64,000 nt of DNA, from the NCBI RefSeq assembly GCF_900142215.1, contig NZ_FRAC01000022.1, positions 62,001 through 126,000 of the forward strand, given 5' to 3'. How positions within the stretch are numbered: position 1 is the stretch's first letter; each line of letters begins with the position of its first letter. The stretch comes from Anaerocolumna jejuensis DSM 15929 (GTDB lineage: Bacteria > Bacillota > Clostridia > Lachnospirales > Lachnospiraceae). Shown piece by piece: positions 34,439-43,157 of this stretch. The notes under the pieces were generated by a model. The model did not search any database and was not told the origin of the DNA. It was given only the letters and a program-made list of their open reading frames with translations. A program made the position numbers and the translations under genes.

Positions 34439-35556
34439 AGGTACTGTTGGTGGATGATGAAGAAATAGCATTGGAAGTTCTTGAAAGAATGCTGTGCCAA
34501 ATAGATAATGTTGAGATTCTGGGCAAATATACGGATCCGGAGAAGGCTTTGGTCAGGCTTAAGACAGAAGGAGCAGATGCCGTCTTTTTAGATTTTGAGA
34601 TGGGAGGCCGGCATGGCTTACAATTTGCCCAGGAATTGCTGAATATGGATGCCTCTCCGGAGGTTATATTTGTTACGGCCTATTCCCAGTATGCGGTAGA
34701 TGCCTTTGAGGTGGATGCCCTGGATTACCTGGTTAAGCCGGTAACACTGACCAGGCTTATGAAAGCGGTTCAAAAAATAGAGGAAAGACAAAGCCTGAAA
34801 AGAATTCGAAAATCCCATTTAACTGTAAATGAGGTCAATATCCGTGTTCATTCTCTGGGAGCATTTCAGGTGTTTGCAGGAGAAGAGGAAGCAATGCCTG
34901 TGCGGTGGCGCACAAAAAAAGTGAAGGAAATGTTCTGCTACCTTTGGATGAACAGGGAACAGCCTGTAAATAAGTACCGCATCCTGGAAGAGCTGTGGCC
35001 GGAGGCGGCTCTGGATAAGGGTACAGCTCTGCTGCATACGACGGTCTATCAGCTGAGAAAGGTTATTAAGGAATTGCATTTTGAGGATGGATTGCAGTAT
35101 CTCAATGACCAATATGTCTTAGCCCTGCCAATCAAGAGTGATCTGGAAGAATTGGAAGGCTTATTAAAGGAGCCCGCACCCAGTCCTGATCAGATGAAAA
35201 GAATACTGCTGCTTTATGAGGGAGATTTATTGGAGCTGGATGAGTATAACTGGTGTATTTATGAGAGGCAGAGCTTAAAAAATACCTATTTAAAATGTCT
35301 GCAAAGATATGCTGAAAAGAATGGGGGTAAAACCCAAAATGAAGTAGTTGAAAACTGTCTGCAGAAAATGTTCAAAATGGATACCTATAACGAAATTTAT
35401 ACTATTATGCTGATAAACTATTATGCGGAGACAGGAAATACAAAGGAAATGGTTGAAGTATATAAATATTATAGTAAGATTTTATGGGAAGACTTAGGGA
35501 TAGCACCATCAAGAAAAGTAATTGAATTATATCGGAAACATATTAAAAATGAATAA
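34435..35556 (+). CDS. Response regulator with winged-helix and BTAD (SARP-like) domains
   Basis: A 373-residue regulator. Residues 1-118 are a receiver domain (VLLVDDEEIALE, phosphoacceptor Asp in AVFLDFEMGG, VTAYSQYA, conserved Lys in YLVKPVT). Residues 130-215 are a transcriptional-regulatory winged helix (FCYLWMNREQPVNKYRILEELWP, TTVYQLRKVIKEL). Residues 220-370 are a bacterial transcriptional activation domain of TPR-like helices (LLYEGDLLELDEYNWCIYERQ, MFKMDTYNEIYTIML). The start lies in ATGA shared with the kinase stop, so the pair is translationally coupled. It is the likely output partner of the hybrid kinase; the target is unknown, but the adhesin gene lies next downstream. Confidence 0.92.
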   Translation: MKVLLVDDEEIALEVLERMLCQIDNVEILGKYTDPEKALVRLKTEGADAVFLDFEMGGRHGLQFAQELLNMDASPEVIFVTAYSQYAVDAFEVDALDYLVKPVTLTRLMKAVQKIEERQSLKRIRKSHLTVNEVNIRVHSLGAFQVFAGEEEAMPVRWRTKKVKEMFCYLWMNREQPVNKYRILEELWPEAALDKGTALLHTTVYQLRKVIKELHFEDGLQYLNDQYVLALPIKSDLEELEGLLKEPAPSPDQMKRILLLYEGDLLELDEYNWCIYERQSLKNTYLKCLQRYAEKNGGKTQNEVVENCLQKMFKMDTYNEIYTIMLINYYAETGNTKEMVEVYKYYSKILWEDLGIAPSRKVIELYRKHIKNE

Positions 35557-36207
35557 ATTATGCTGTAATGTACTTTCATTGTTCCATTTTCTCTATCTTT
35601 TTCTAAGTTCAAGCCATAATTTTATTGCTTCTGCAGTCAAAATATTTGGATTGTATTCATCGAAGAATACCTCAGTAAAAATAGTTTATTAACTGAAAGG
35701 TTAACTATGCTGTTTTTGTGTGGAGGTATTTTTTATTTTTTCCTATAATACAAAATAGGAATGCTTATTGTTTAGAATTTGTTCAGTGCCTATAGGTATA
35801 ATATACTACAATGTTAAAGGTATGCTGAATATAGTATTGTTAATGTTTTTAAACATCGGATAAATTTGTAATTATGCATTTATTTGTCAGCAGAGCCTTT
35901 TCATAATAGATGCAAGATATCCTTCCGCTTTTTGAGGTTGTCGGCCTAAGATAATTTTTGACACCTTCGTAGAGACCTTTAGATGATGCCGGAAGGATTG
36001 GGGAACAATTTATCAAGGTTTATATTTTTTAAAGAAACAGTATCAGTACAACTATTCTGAGGTTGTGGATATTGTTTACACTGGCCTTATGTTTTACATA
36101 AATCAGTGGGAAATTGTTTGGTTTATAGCAGAAAATATCTTGTAATTATGCGGGATGTGGTGTTATGCAACACCCAGAAATATTTAATATATAAGAAGGA
36201 GGATTAG
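35557..36207. other. Long leader or intergenic region upstream of the adhesin
   Basis: About 650 bp. A lone -10 TATAAT at 35797-35802 has no good -35. ATCCTTCCG (35919-35927) pairs perfectly with CGGAAGGAT (35990-35998), enclosing about 62 bases, so a structured RNA is possible. A stretch near 35985-36144 is open in one plus frame but has no start. It does not match the C-di-GMP-I consensus seen at 41.2 kb. AAGGAGG just before 36208 is the adhesin ribosome binding site. Confidence 0.5.
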
Positions 36208-39200
36208 ATGAACATTAGTAAAAAGATAAAAATCAGTATAAGCAAATTGTTGGTTATTACCTTACTTTTATCACTCTGCGTTGGTGCATTACCTGGTATG
36301 GCATATGCCGAGGAGGAATCAAGGCAGCTTTCACCGGAAGAAGCATATATTACCTCGGTGGTGCTAAAGGTTGACGGGGTGGAAATAACCGCAGATAACG
36401 TAAATCAGGATCCTATAGGGCAGAATTCCCAGGTAGAACTATCTATTAATTGGGAACTAGCGGATTCTACGAATATTAATACAGGGGGTTATATAGAAGT
36501 ACCCTTTCCAGTACAGTATTTTCAGGGGCTTTCTGGATATGAAGGTGGGCCGCTGGTATCAAATGGAGAAACGATAGGTAATTACAGTTTTTCAAATAAT
36601 GGAAATCTAAAGTTGACGTTTAATGCAACAACTCAACTGAATGTTAAAGGTACAGTAACAATCTCAGGACTGAATTTTACAATTCCCTCAGGAGAAAGCA
36701 ACCCTGTACAGATTGTCTTCCCTGTTTCGGGAAGTGCTATAACATATGTAAAGTTTCAACCAAAGAATGTAGATAAAACACTGACCAAAAAAGGTAATGC
36801 GAACTCAAATTTAAATGCATCTTACATAGATTGGGAAGTGGACCTGAATAAGAAACTGGAACATATTACAAATGCTGTGATAGAAGATAGCATACCGGAA
36901 AATCTTATACTGGATGAAAATTCCATTGAAATTCAGAAACTGGCTGTGGGCTTGGATGGAAACGCGGCAGTAACAGGTTCTGCCATAACTGGCATTGTAA
37001 ACAGCGGTACAGCAGGTGAATTGAAGATAGCGCTTGGCGAGATTGATGGTGCATACCGTATTAAATATAGAACAACTATTGCTCCGGAGGGTGTAGGGAA
37101 AACTTCCTTTACGAATGAAGTGAAATTAAGCGGAGGGAGACCAAATACCCCCGAGGGGCTTATTGAGAAAGTACCCTGGACTGTAGAGACGCCAAGAGGG
37201 GCTGTACTTAAAAAAGGTGCAAAACTTGGTCAGGCATACAATCCCAAAAGTGTAGACTGGACGGTTTATGTAAACTTGGGGGAAACAAAAATAAACAAGG
37301 CAATCATAGAGGATGATCTCCCAGAGGGACTTGCACTGCAGGAGCCTGTGAAGGTTATACCGATTAAATACAATGGAAGTGAATGGATAAATGATGGTCC
37401 GGCTCTTACTACAGGTTATACGGTGGATGTTACTAAAAATCCGCTGAAAGTAACATTTGATGATTCGATAACCAAAGCATATAAGCTGGAGTATACCACC
37501 AATATTACGGATCGAACCCAAGAGAAATTCATAAATTCCGCCAACATTTATGATACTGATGAATCAAGTCCTCTGAATCAGAGTCCGGCCAAGGCATCAG
37601 TGGATATACAGCGGGGAGTTTATTTATTTAAATCTGGAGCAGATTATATTGATTACAATTCAAAATTCATTGATTGGACAATTGATATTAATACAAAAGA
37701 AGAATTAATAAATAATCCTGTATTAAAGGATGTAATCGGATCAGGATTAAAAAAACCGGTTACTAATTTAAAGATAGTTAAATTAAATATAGGATCTACG
37801 GGTACTGCAACGGAGGTTGGAGGAGACATTTCCGGAAATTATACCATTACTGACACTACGGATGGGTATCAAATAAATTTTGGATCTCAAATAACCGGTG
37901 CTTACCGCATAACTTACAGAACAGATATAAACGATGTCAATCTGACTTCTTATAGCAATAAGGCAACCTTGGAAGGAACCGTTGACGGCAAAGGTATTGG
38001 TATAGGAGATGGTAAAAAAGATTTAAATGGATGGGATGTTACCAAAAAACCTTTAATAAAAAATACCGTAGATAAGGCTATTAAAGGTGTTGATTATGCA
38101 AATAAAACCATTTCATGGGAAATAACAATTGATCCAAAGAAAGAACCTATGGAGAACTTAAAAATAATAGATACTTTTCAAACAGTTTTTTCTCAATCAC
38201 CTACTGACAAGAAAGTGAACGGTGGGTTGGAATTGGTATCTGGTTCTGCTATCGTACTTAAGGTTGGGGACAGTGAACCATTGAGAAAGGGTATAGACTA
38301 TACTCTTTCACCTAATCCAGATTGGAAGAGTGGGTTTGTAATTAGTTTTCTTCATGATGTAGAAAATGGGGTATATACAATACAATATAAAACCAGTTTT
38401 GACAGGGAATGGTCTGAGAAGGAAAATTATGTATTAAAAGGATATCAAAATACTGCTGTTGGACAATGGGATGAAAAAACAGGCCATAAAACAGATGATG
38501 ACAATGTTAAATTTCAAGGAATAATTGATGCGGCCTCTCATAATGGAGCTAAGGATGGTACTGCAGTTTTAAATGGTGCTGGCAGGGCGGAAAGAGAAAT
38601 TGACTGGAATATTGATGTGAATTATTTGTCTGAAAAATTGAATAATTTTACAGTTACTGATAACGGATGGGATAACGGTCAATTGAAATTAAAGGCTGAC
38701 TCCATAAAAATATATAATTTGACCATAAGTGGTAACGGAAAAGCTACACCTGGTTCTGAAGTGATTGATCTCTCATCTGCTGGAATCAAAATTACCAAAG
38801 ATGACGACGGTTTTGTTATCAAATTTGGAAGTGTAACCTCTCCTTACCGTATCACTTATACCACAGAGCTACTCAACCAGTCACAAGCGGAGTATATGAA
38901 CACAGCAACGGTTACAGGTACCAGAGATAGCAGTGAAACGCCTGTATCAGACACAATGACGAAAAAGGTTACTTTTCCGAATAATCAGCAGAATACTTTC
39001 CTGAAAAAAACGGGTAAACAAAGGGACACTAAACCTTATATTGATTGGACAATACAGTTCAACACAAGCTTATCCTTGATAAAGGATGCGGTTCTTACGG
39101 ATACCCTGTCAGCAGGACATAATTATGTTTATGGCAGTATTAGGGTAGAAAAACTTGGTACTGGCGGGGGATATACAGAAGTATTTCCAGGGGATACCAC

Positions 39201-40818
39201 CTACAAACTTAATATAACTGAGGATCCGGTTACAAGGGTTCAGTCTTTCCATCTGGAGTTCATGGGAGAAATTAAGAATGAATATAGGATAACCTATGCC
39301 ACAAAAATATTGGATAGCGTTGCCAATGGTGCATCCTTAGGCAATAAAGTGGAGTTTTCAGGAAATGGAATTACTACCACCAATGATAATGAGGAAAAAT
39401 CCATACCTGTTCAGAAAATATCTTCCAGCGGATCTGCCAGCGGAGAAAAAGGCGAGTTTACCATTACAAAAGTCGACACAGCGGACATTAATAAAAAGCT
39501 TCAAGGAGCAAAATTCCAACTGTTAAAAAAAGGAACTAATGAAATTGTGTATGATTCTTTGTTAACTGGAGACGATGGAACTGTTACAGTTCTAATCAAC
39601 AGAGGGGGAATAACTAATGGAGAATATTATTTAAAAGAAATAGTAGCTCCGGATGGTTATCAATTGCCTGATTTCAATAATTCCGTGAACTGGTTACCGG
39701 TTACATTAGATACATCAAAATTTAATGCTATTACAGTTACAAACCAGAAATATCGTAAGCTTATTATTAAAAAGACAGATCAGGCAACTTCTACTGAGAA
39801 GCTTCAAGGAGCAGAATTCGAAATCAAAAATTCAGCAGGAAATGTGGTTGCCAATATTACAACTAATAGTAACGGAACGGCTTCGGTTGACAATTTAAAG
39901 TTTGATACTTACACAGTGACTGAAGTGAAAGCTCCTAATGGATATGTGGCAGGCACACCGATTCAGGTTCAAATTGATAATACGAAAATGGAATTTGAAG
40001 TAACAGTAAAGAATCAAAAGGTAACTGTAACTCCAACTGCAGAGCCAAGTAAGCAGCCTACTGGTACACCGGTCAGCCCCACACCAACAGTGCCCACTGG
40101 TACACCAACCAGCCCTACACCAACAGAACCCACTGGTACACCGGTCAGCCCCACACCAACAGTGCCTACCAATACACCAACCGGTCCCACACCAACGGGT
40201 TCTACCAATACAACCTCTACTCCTACACCTACACCGACGGCAGCTGTCAGTACTACACCGGCTCCAACAAAGACACCTAGTGCTACGCCTACACCGACAG
40301 CAACTGTAAGTACTACACCAGCTCCGACAAAGATGCCCAGCAGTACACCTACTCCGGCTCCCAGCAGTAAGCCGACGCTGACGCCCACCCCTACCCCGAA
40401 GCCGATTATTGAAATCACTCCGGAAAATACACCGAAGGGCGGAAAGGTGCCTGTTCCGGAAGGCTCGACGGCATCACCCGGACAGAAGCCTGATAACGGT
40501 AAAATAACAGTGGATAAGGATGGAAAATGGACCTACGCGCCAGAGCCTGGATTCACAGGTAAAGATGAATTTACCATAACGGTAACTCACCCTGATGGTA
40601 AAAAGGAAGAAGTAGTTGTTCACATTGATGTGAATAAGGTTCCCTTTGGTAATCCGGATAATGGTAAGAAGGGCTCTGACGATAACGGAAAGGGAGTCCA
40701 CATACCTAAGACAGGAGAGAAAATTCCGATGGCCGTTCTTCCGGTAGCGGTAACCGGTATAGTTGCAGGAATAATTGCATTTGCCGGAAGAAAGAAAAAG
40801 CTGAGAAACAGCAAATAG
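36208..40818 (+). CDS. Sortase-anchored cell-wall adhesin with Cna-A-like modules and two SpaA/Cna-B domains
   Basis: A 1536-residue surface protein. Signal peptide with a hydrophobic core (LLVITLLLSLCVGALPG), likely cut after AYA. About six to seven related modules of 130-190 residues follow, each with the pattern Lys-Gly then YIDWTIDIN and later a KDVI- or EDSIPE-like strand, resembling the collagen-binding Cna-A/isopeptide family. Two SpaA/Cna-B domains at about 1080-1260 carry FTITKVDT...LQGAKFQLLKKG and LIIKKTDQ...LQGAEFEIKNS, with KEIVAPDGYQL and TEVKAPNGYVAG; the Lys and Glu positions would form isopeptide bonds. A Thr/Pro/Ser stalk (1273-1400) precedes a cadherin-like domain (WTYAPEPGFTGKDEFTITV). 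The C-terminus has IPKTGE, a hydrophobic helix and a Lys/Arg-rich tail, a variant LPXTG signal. Confidence 0.92.
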   Translation: MNISKKIKISISKLLVITLLLSLCVGALPGMAYAEEESRQLSPEEAYITSVVLKVDGVEITADNVNQDPIGQNSQVELSINWELADSTNINTGGYIEVPFPVQYFQGLSGYEGGPLVSNGETIGNYSFSNNGNLKLTFNATTQLNVKGTVTISGLNFTIPSGESNPVQIVFPVSGSAITYVKFQPKNVDKTLTKKGNANSNLNASYIDWEVDLNKKLEHITNAVIEDSIPENLILDENSIEIQKLAVGLDGNAAVTGSAITGIVNSGTAGELKIALGEIDGAYRIKYRTTIAPEGVGKTSFTNEVKLSGGRPNTPEGLIEKVPWTVETPRGAVLKKGAKLGQAYNPKSVDWTVYVNLGETKINKAIIEDDLPEGLALQEPVKVIPIKYNGSEWINDGPALTTGYTVDVTKNPLKVTFDDSITKAYKLEYTTNITDRTQEKFINSANIYDTDESSPLNQSPAKASVDIQRGVYLFKSGADYIDYNSKFIDWTIDINTKEELINNPVLKDVIGSGLKKPVTNLKIVKLNIGSTGTATEVGGDISGNYTITDTTDGYQINFGSQITGAYRITYRTDINDVNLTSYSNKATLEGTVDGKGIGIGDGKKDLNGWDVTKKPLIKNTVDKAIKGVDYANKTISWEITIDPKKEPMENLKIIDTFQTVFSQSPTDKKVNGGLELVSGSAIVLKVGDSEPLRKGIDYTLSPNPDWKSGFVISFLHDVENGVYTIQYKTSFDREWSEKENYVLKGYQNTAVGQWDEKTGHKTDDDNVKFQGIIDAASHNGAKDGTAVLNGAGRAEREIDWNIDVNYLSEKLNNFTVTDNGWDNGQLKLKADSIKIYNLTISGNGKATPGSEVIDLSSAGIKITKDDDGFVIKFGSVTSPYRITYTTELLNQSQAEYMNTATVTGTRDSSETPVSDTMTKKVTFPNNQQNTFLKKTGKQRDTKPYIDWTIQFNTSLSLIKDAVLTDTLSAGHNYVYGSIRVEKLGTGGGYTEVFPGDTTYKLNITEDPVTRVQSFHLEFMGEIKNEYRITYATKILDSVANGASLGNKVEFSGNGITTTNDNEEKSIPVQKISSSGSASGEKGEFTITKVDTADINKKLQGAKFQLLKKGTNEIVYDSLLTGDDGTVTVLINRGGITNGEYYLKEIVAPDGYQLPDFNNSVNWLPVTLDTSKFNAITVTNQKYRKLIIKKTDQATSTEKLQGAEFEIKNSAGNVVANITTNSNGTASVDNLKFDTYTVTEVKAPNGYVAGTPIQVQIDNTKMEFEVTVKNQKVTVTPTAEPSKQPTGTPVSPTPTVPTGTPTSPTPTEPTGTPVSPTPTVPTNTPTGPTPTGSTNTTSTPTPTPTAAVSTTPAPTKTPSATPTPTATVSTTPAPTKMPSSTPTPAPSSKPTLTPTPTPKPIIEITPENTPKGGKVPVPEGSTASPGQKPDNGKITVDKDGKWTYAPEPGFTGKDEFTITVTHPDGKKEEVVVHIDVNKVPFGNPDNGKKGSDDNGKGVHIPKTGEKIPMAVLPVAVTGIVAGIIAFAGRKKKLRNSK

Positions 40819-40858
40819 TTAGATATAAGGACTAGAAATTATATAATCAAGATATAAC

Positions 40859-40938
40859 TGGAAAGCTGCAGAACATCTGCTTTCTTGCAAGAGAAAGTTC
40901 TCTGGCATGAAAGCAGACGGTTCCGCAGCTTTTTTCAG
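40859..40938 (+). terminator. Long-stem terminator after the adhesin
   Basis: GAAAGCTGC...CTGCTTTC on the left pairs with GAAAGCAG...GCAGCTTTTTTC on the right, forming a two-part stem with a U-rich tail. Confidence 0.82.
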
Positions 40939-41021
40939 AAAGAAAGAGAAATAGGATAAATAACAGGGCGTAATATATATTAAATAAGGATGGCATTATA
41001 AATATTTGTTTAAATATACTA

Positions 41022-41050
41022 TTCACAAAATTTAAAAGATATGGTATGTT
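41022..41050 (+). promoter_or_regulatory. Putative upstream promoter before the riboswitch
   Basis: TTCACA (41022-41027), 17-bp spacer, TATGTT (41045-41050). A second -10 TATAAT lies nearer the aptamer at 41147-41152 but lacks a good -35. Either could drive the riboswitch transcript. Confidence 0.4.
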
Positions 41051-41173
41051 ATATGTATTAAAGGAAGTTAGTATATCACATCGATAATGGTAATCAATAT
41101 CACATTCTATCGGATTTGAAATTATATTCATTTAGTGCTTAACGAATATAATAAATAGCTTTCTAAAGTATGT

Positions 41174-41286
41174 TAATTTCGGTGCTTTCCACCGATAAAG
41201 GCAAAACCAGTGAAAACTGGTGACGCAAAGCTATAGGGTCTTCCCCATGTAATAAATGGGTTGACAGCCAGCTACCGAAAGGAGGG
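41174..41286 (+). ncRNA. Cyclic di-GMP-I riboswitch (GEMM-I)
   Basis: The conserved GEMM core is present in order: AAAGGCAAAACC, a P2 stem CCAGTGAAAACTGG closed by a GAAA tetraloop, GTGACGCAAAGC, the AGGGTCTTCCCC and ATGTAATAAAT-type P3 region, and GACAGCCAGCTACCGAA. The GACGCAAAGC and AGCCAG(G)CTACCG strings are diagnostic of this class in established Rfam-type models. Upstream, TTTCGGT (41178-41184) can pair with either ACCGAT at 41191 or ACCGAAA at 41274-41280. The latter adjoins the AAAGGAGGG ribosome binding site, so translational control by alternative pairing is plausible. Regulates the exported transglutaminase-like gene. Confidence 0.93.
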
Positions 41287-41293
41287 TATTTTT

Positions 41294-42115
41294 ATGTACA
41301 ATTTTATAAAAAGAACTATAATCATAGCCTTAGCAGCCGTGCTGCTCATAAGTGTCCCTGGAATCTCCGTATTAGCAGAGGGATCGGGAACGGATAATTA
41401 TCTGGATGAAAGTGACTTAGCCAATGGAATTATAACAGTTAAATATCCTGCAAAGGAATCGGATTCCTATGTAGTAAGGACTGAAAAAGGGAACTCCGTC
41501 TATACATATGATTACACCTACGGAATCAGAGTTCCACTGCAGGGAGGAGAAGGAACCTATACCATTCAGGTACTTGCACCTCTTGGCGGTCAGAACTATA
41601 CGCCGGTCGCAGAACAAACCATTGAGTATAAAACCAAAGACGTTAAAAATTTATATTTGCAGAGCAGCGTAATCGTAAATTTCGATTCTGCCAGTAAGGC
41701 TGTTAAGAAAGCAGCAGAGTTGACGGCAGACAGTACCACGGATAGTGAGAAAGTCCTTGCGATTTACAACTACATAGTAAAAAATATTAAATATGACTTT
41801 AAAAAGGCAGCTAAAATACAAAGCTTCTATTTATCCGATCCGGATGACACCTTAAAGCAGAAAACAGGAATTTGCTATGACTATTCAATACTGTTTGCAT
41901 CCATGCTAAGAAGTGTTGGAATACCAACAAAGGTTCTGATGGGAACCTCCAAGGACATCGTGGGATACCATGCCTGGAATCAGGTATACATCAAAGAAAC
42001 GGATAAGTGGATAACGGTTGATACCACCATTGATGCAGCACAAAGCAAAAGCTCAAGTTCCATGAGCGCTATATCAAAGAAAGTCAACCGGTATTCAACT
42101 GAAAAATTATACTAA
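41294..42115 (+). CDS. Exported transglutaminase-like protein under c-di-GMP riboswitch control
   Basis: A 273-residue secreted protein. Signal peptide (hydrophobic core IIIALAAVLLISVPGISV, cut near VLA-EG), a beta-rich N-terminal half, then a transglutaminase-like cysteine protease fold. The likely catalytic triad is Cys in KTGICYDYSILFASMLRS, His in GYHAWNQVYI and Asp in WITVDTTID. Such exported proteins crosslink or cut proteins or peptidoglycan peptides at the cell surface. AAAGGAGGG lies 7 bases before the ATG at 41294; the longer frame to 41261 would start inside the riboswitch. A c-di-GMP switch points to a role in the sessile or motile lifestyle change, and the neighbouring adhesin is a possible partner. 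Confidence 0.88.
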   Translation: MYNFIKRTIIIALAAVLLISVPGISVLAEGSGTDNYLDESDLANGIITVKYPAKESDSYVVRTEKGNSVYTYDYTYGIRVPLQGGEGTYTIQVLAPLGGQNYTPVAEQTIEYKTKDVKNLYLQSSVIVNFDSASKAVKKAAELTADSTTDSEKVLAIYNYIVKNIKYDFKKAAKIQSFYLSDPDDTLKQKTGICYDYSILFASMLRSVGIPTKVLMGTSKDIVGYHAWNQVYIKETDKWITVDTTIDAAQSKSSSSMSAISKKVNRYSTEKLY

Positions 42116-42150
42116 GCAGTAATTCAATTAAATTTATTAAAGAAAGTAAA

Positions 42151-42193
42151 AGTATTAGCGGATAAGGTTCCCACTTAACGCTAATACTTTTTT
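42151..42193 (+). terminator. Terminator after the transglutaminase-like gene
   Basis: AGTATTAGCG pairs with CGCTAATACT around a 17-base loop, followed by TTTTTT. Confidence 0.88.
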
Positions 42194-42402
42194 ATATGGA
42201 ATTTTATGTGAGGCATAGGGTGATTTTAATAAATGCATATTGCTAAAGATTTGGTTATAATAGGTTTGCCTGCTATACTGCTAAGATTAGTTTAAAAATT
42301 CCTTGCATCTTCCAAACTATAAAATCAAAAAAACTCAAAAATTAGTATCGAAAAATTTTATTATATGATAACTGAAAACTTGTAAAAATAATATGAGTTA
42401 CA

Positions 42403-42495
42403 GTTCAGCCTCAATGTCATTTAGTTAAATTCAATGGTCAGACCCCATTTAGAAATCTAACCATTGAATTTAACTAAATAACATTGGTTCAGCCT
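42403..42495. mobile_element. 75-bp palindromic MITE-like element with 9-bp target duplication
   Basis: The element 42412-42486 has 27-bp terminal inverted repeats (42412-42438 and 42460-42486) that match at 26 of 27 positions, starting CAATGTCATTTAGTTAAATT. The 21-base centre is unpaired. It is flanked on both sides by GTTCAGCCT (42403-42411 and 42487-42495), an exact 9-bp duplication of the kind made by transposase insertion. It encodes nothing, so it would have been mobilised in trans. Confidence 0.85.
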
Positions 42496-42531
42496 TGCGC
42501 ATCTATTCATGAAATTTAAAGATAAAGCACA

Positions 42532-42776
42532 GATGGTTTCCGGTTCCGTTCGTTCATTTTCTATTGAGGGGTTCCTTATGACACTTAAATGGCAGCCGTT
42601 ATGACTAGGTTAAATTACACCACTGTCTGAGCTCACAGTGTTAATATACCCAGTAAATGTGAAGCGAGTTTGGTGCAATTTAACCTTCCAGGAATAACGG
42701 CTGGCATTTTAGTGGAATTGGAACAGGAGCTATCAGCTCCGAACGAGAAAAGGAATGAATGGAACCAGAAACCATC
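42532..42776. repeat. 245-bp imperfect fold-back element
   Basis: The left arm begins GATGGTTTCCGGTTCC, and the right arm, reversed and complemented, begins GATGGTTTCTGGTTCC. Further matching blocks include GCCGTTAT and GGTTAAATT-CACCA near the centre. Part of the left arm (42570-42633) is repeated, inverted, at 3118-3181. No obvious target duplication. It could be a MITE-like element or the DNA of a large structured RNA. Confidence 0.75.
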
Positions 42777-42847
42777 GTCCGTTACCAAAGACTTAAATGC
42801 AAGTAAGGTTAAGCATAAACTAAAATGTAAAAAATATAAAATATTTC

Positions 42848-42876
42848 TTGCATTATTGATTTTCCTATAGTATAAT
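42848..42876 (+). promoter_or_regulatory. S10 operon promoter
   Basis: TTGCAT (42848-42853), 17-bp spacer, perfect TATAAT (42871-42876). It lies about 280 bp upstream of rpsJ and just before the structured leader. Confidence 0.85.
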
Positions 42877-42881
42877 AGTGC

Positions 42882-43140
42882 TGTTGTGACATTGATAGCG
42901 TAGAAGCGTGAGGTTGCTACATATAATGTAGGTTTTCCGTGGAGCGAATGTCAAGTTATGAAACTGGCGACAAGTCACTGTACAAATTAAAATTCTGCAA
43001 AAGAGTATCAAGCAGATGAGTGTGAGTACCCAAGGTCTTTGGGCTTTCCAGCTATGGCAAGCTTTAGAAGAATCTTATGAACGGGACACACACGGCCCAG
43101 TGTACAGTCACCGCTTGTCGTACTGCTATTAAGTGCGAAA
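42882..43140 (+). ncRNA. Structured rpsJ (S10 operon) leader
   Basis: A roughly 260-base untranslated leader. GACATT near 42889 can pair with AATGTC near 42952, closing a first domain. GACAAG-TC-ACTGTACA (42969-42984) pairs at long range with TGTACAGT-CACCG-CTTGTC (43101-43119), closing a second domain of about 150 bases that ends 20 bases before the rpsJ ribosome binding site. Autoregulatory leaders before rpsJ are established in several bacterial lineages; assignment to one of these classes is inference. Confidence 0.65.
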
Positions 43141-43157
43141 AGGAGGCGACTTTTTTT

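Larger units (their letters stand above)
42116..43157. other. Non-coding block upstream of the S10 operon
   Basis: About 1 kb with no gene. In order: terminator, palindromic MITE-like element with target duplication, 245-bp fold-back element, strong rpsJ promoter and structured leader. A 66-codon frame at 42670-42870 lies inside the fold-back element and has no ribosome binding site. Confidence 0.75.

Noticed and set aside
35557..36207. Second c-di-GMP riboswitch before the adhesin
   Set aside because: No GACGCAAAGC or AGCCAGGCTACCG-like core in this region, so neither GEMM class can be supported.
40014..40418. 134-codon minus-strand Val/Gly repeat frame
   Set aside because: Mirror of the Thr/Pro-rich stalk repeats of the adhesin; no ribosome binding site.
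42670..42870. 66-codon plus-strand frame before the S10 promoter
   Set aside because: Lies within the right arm of the fold-back element and ends on the promoter; no ribosome binding site.
43077..43157. Upstream extension of rpsJ
   Set aside because: The frame is open, but it overlaps the 3' strand of the leader stem, and the true Shine-Dalgarno is at 43141.
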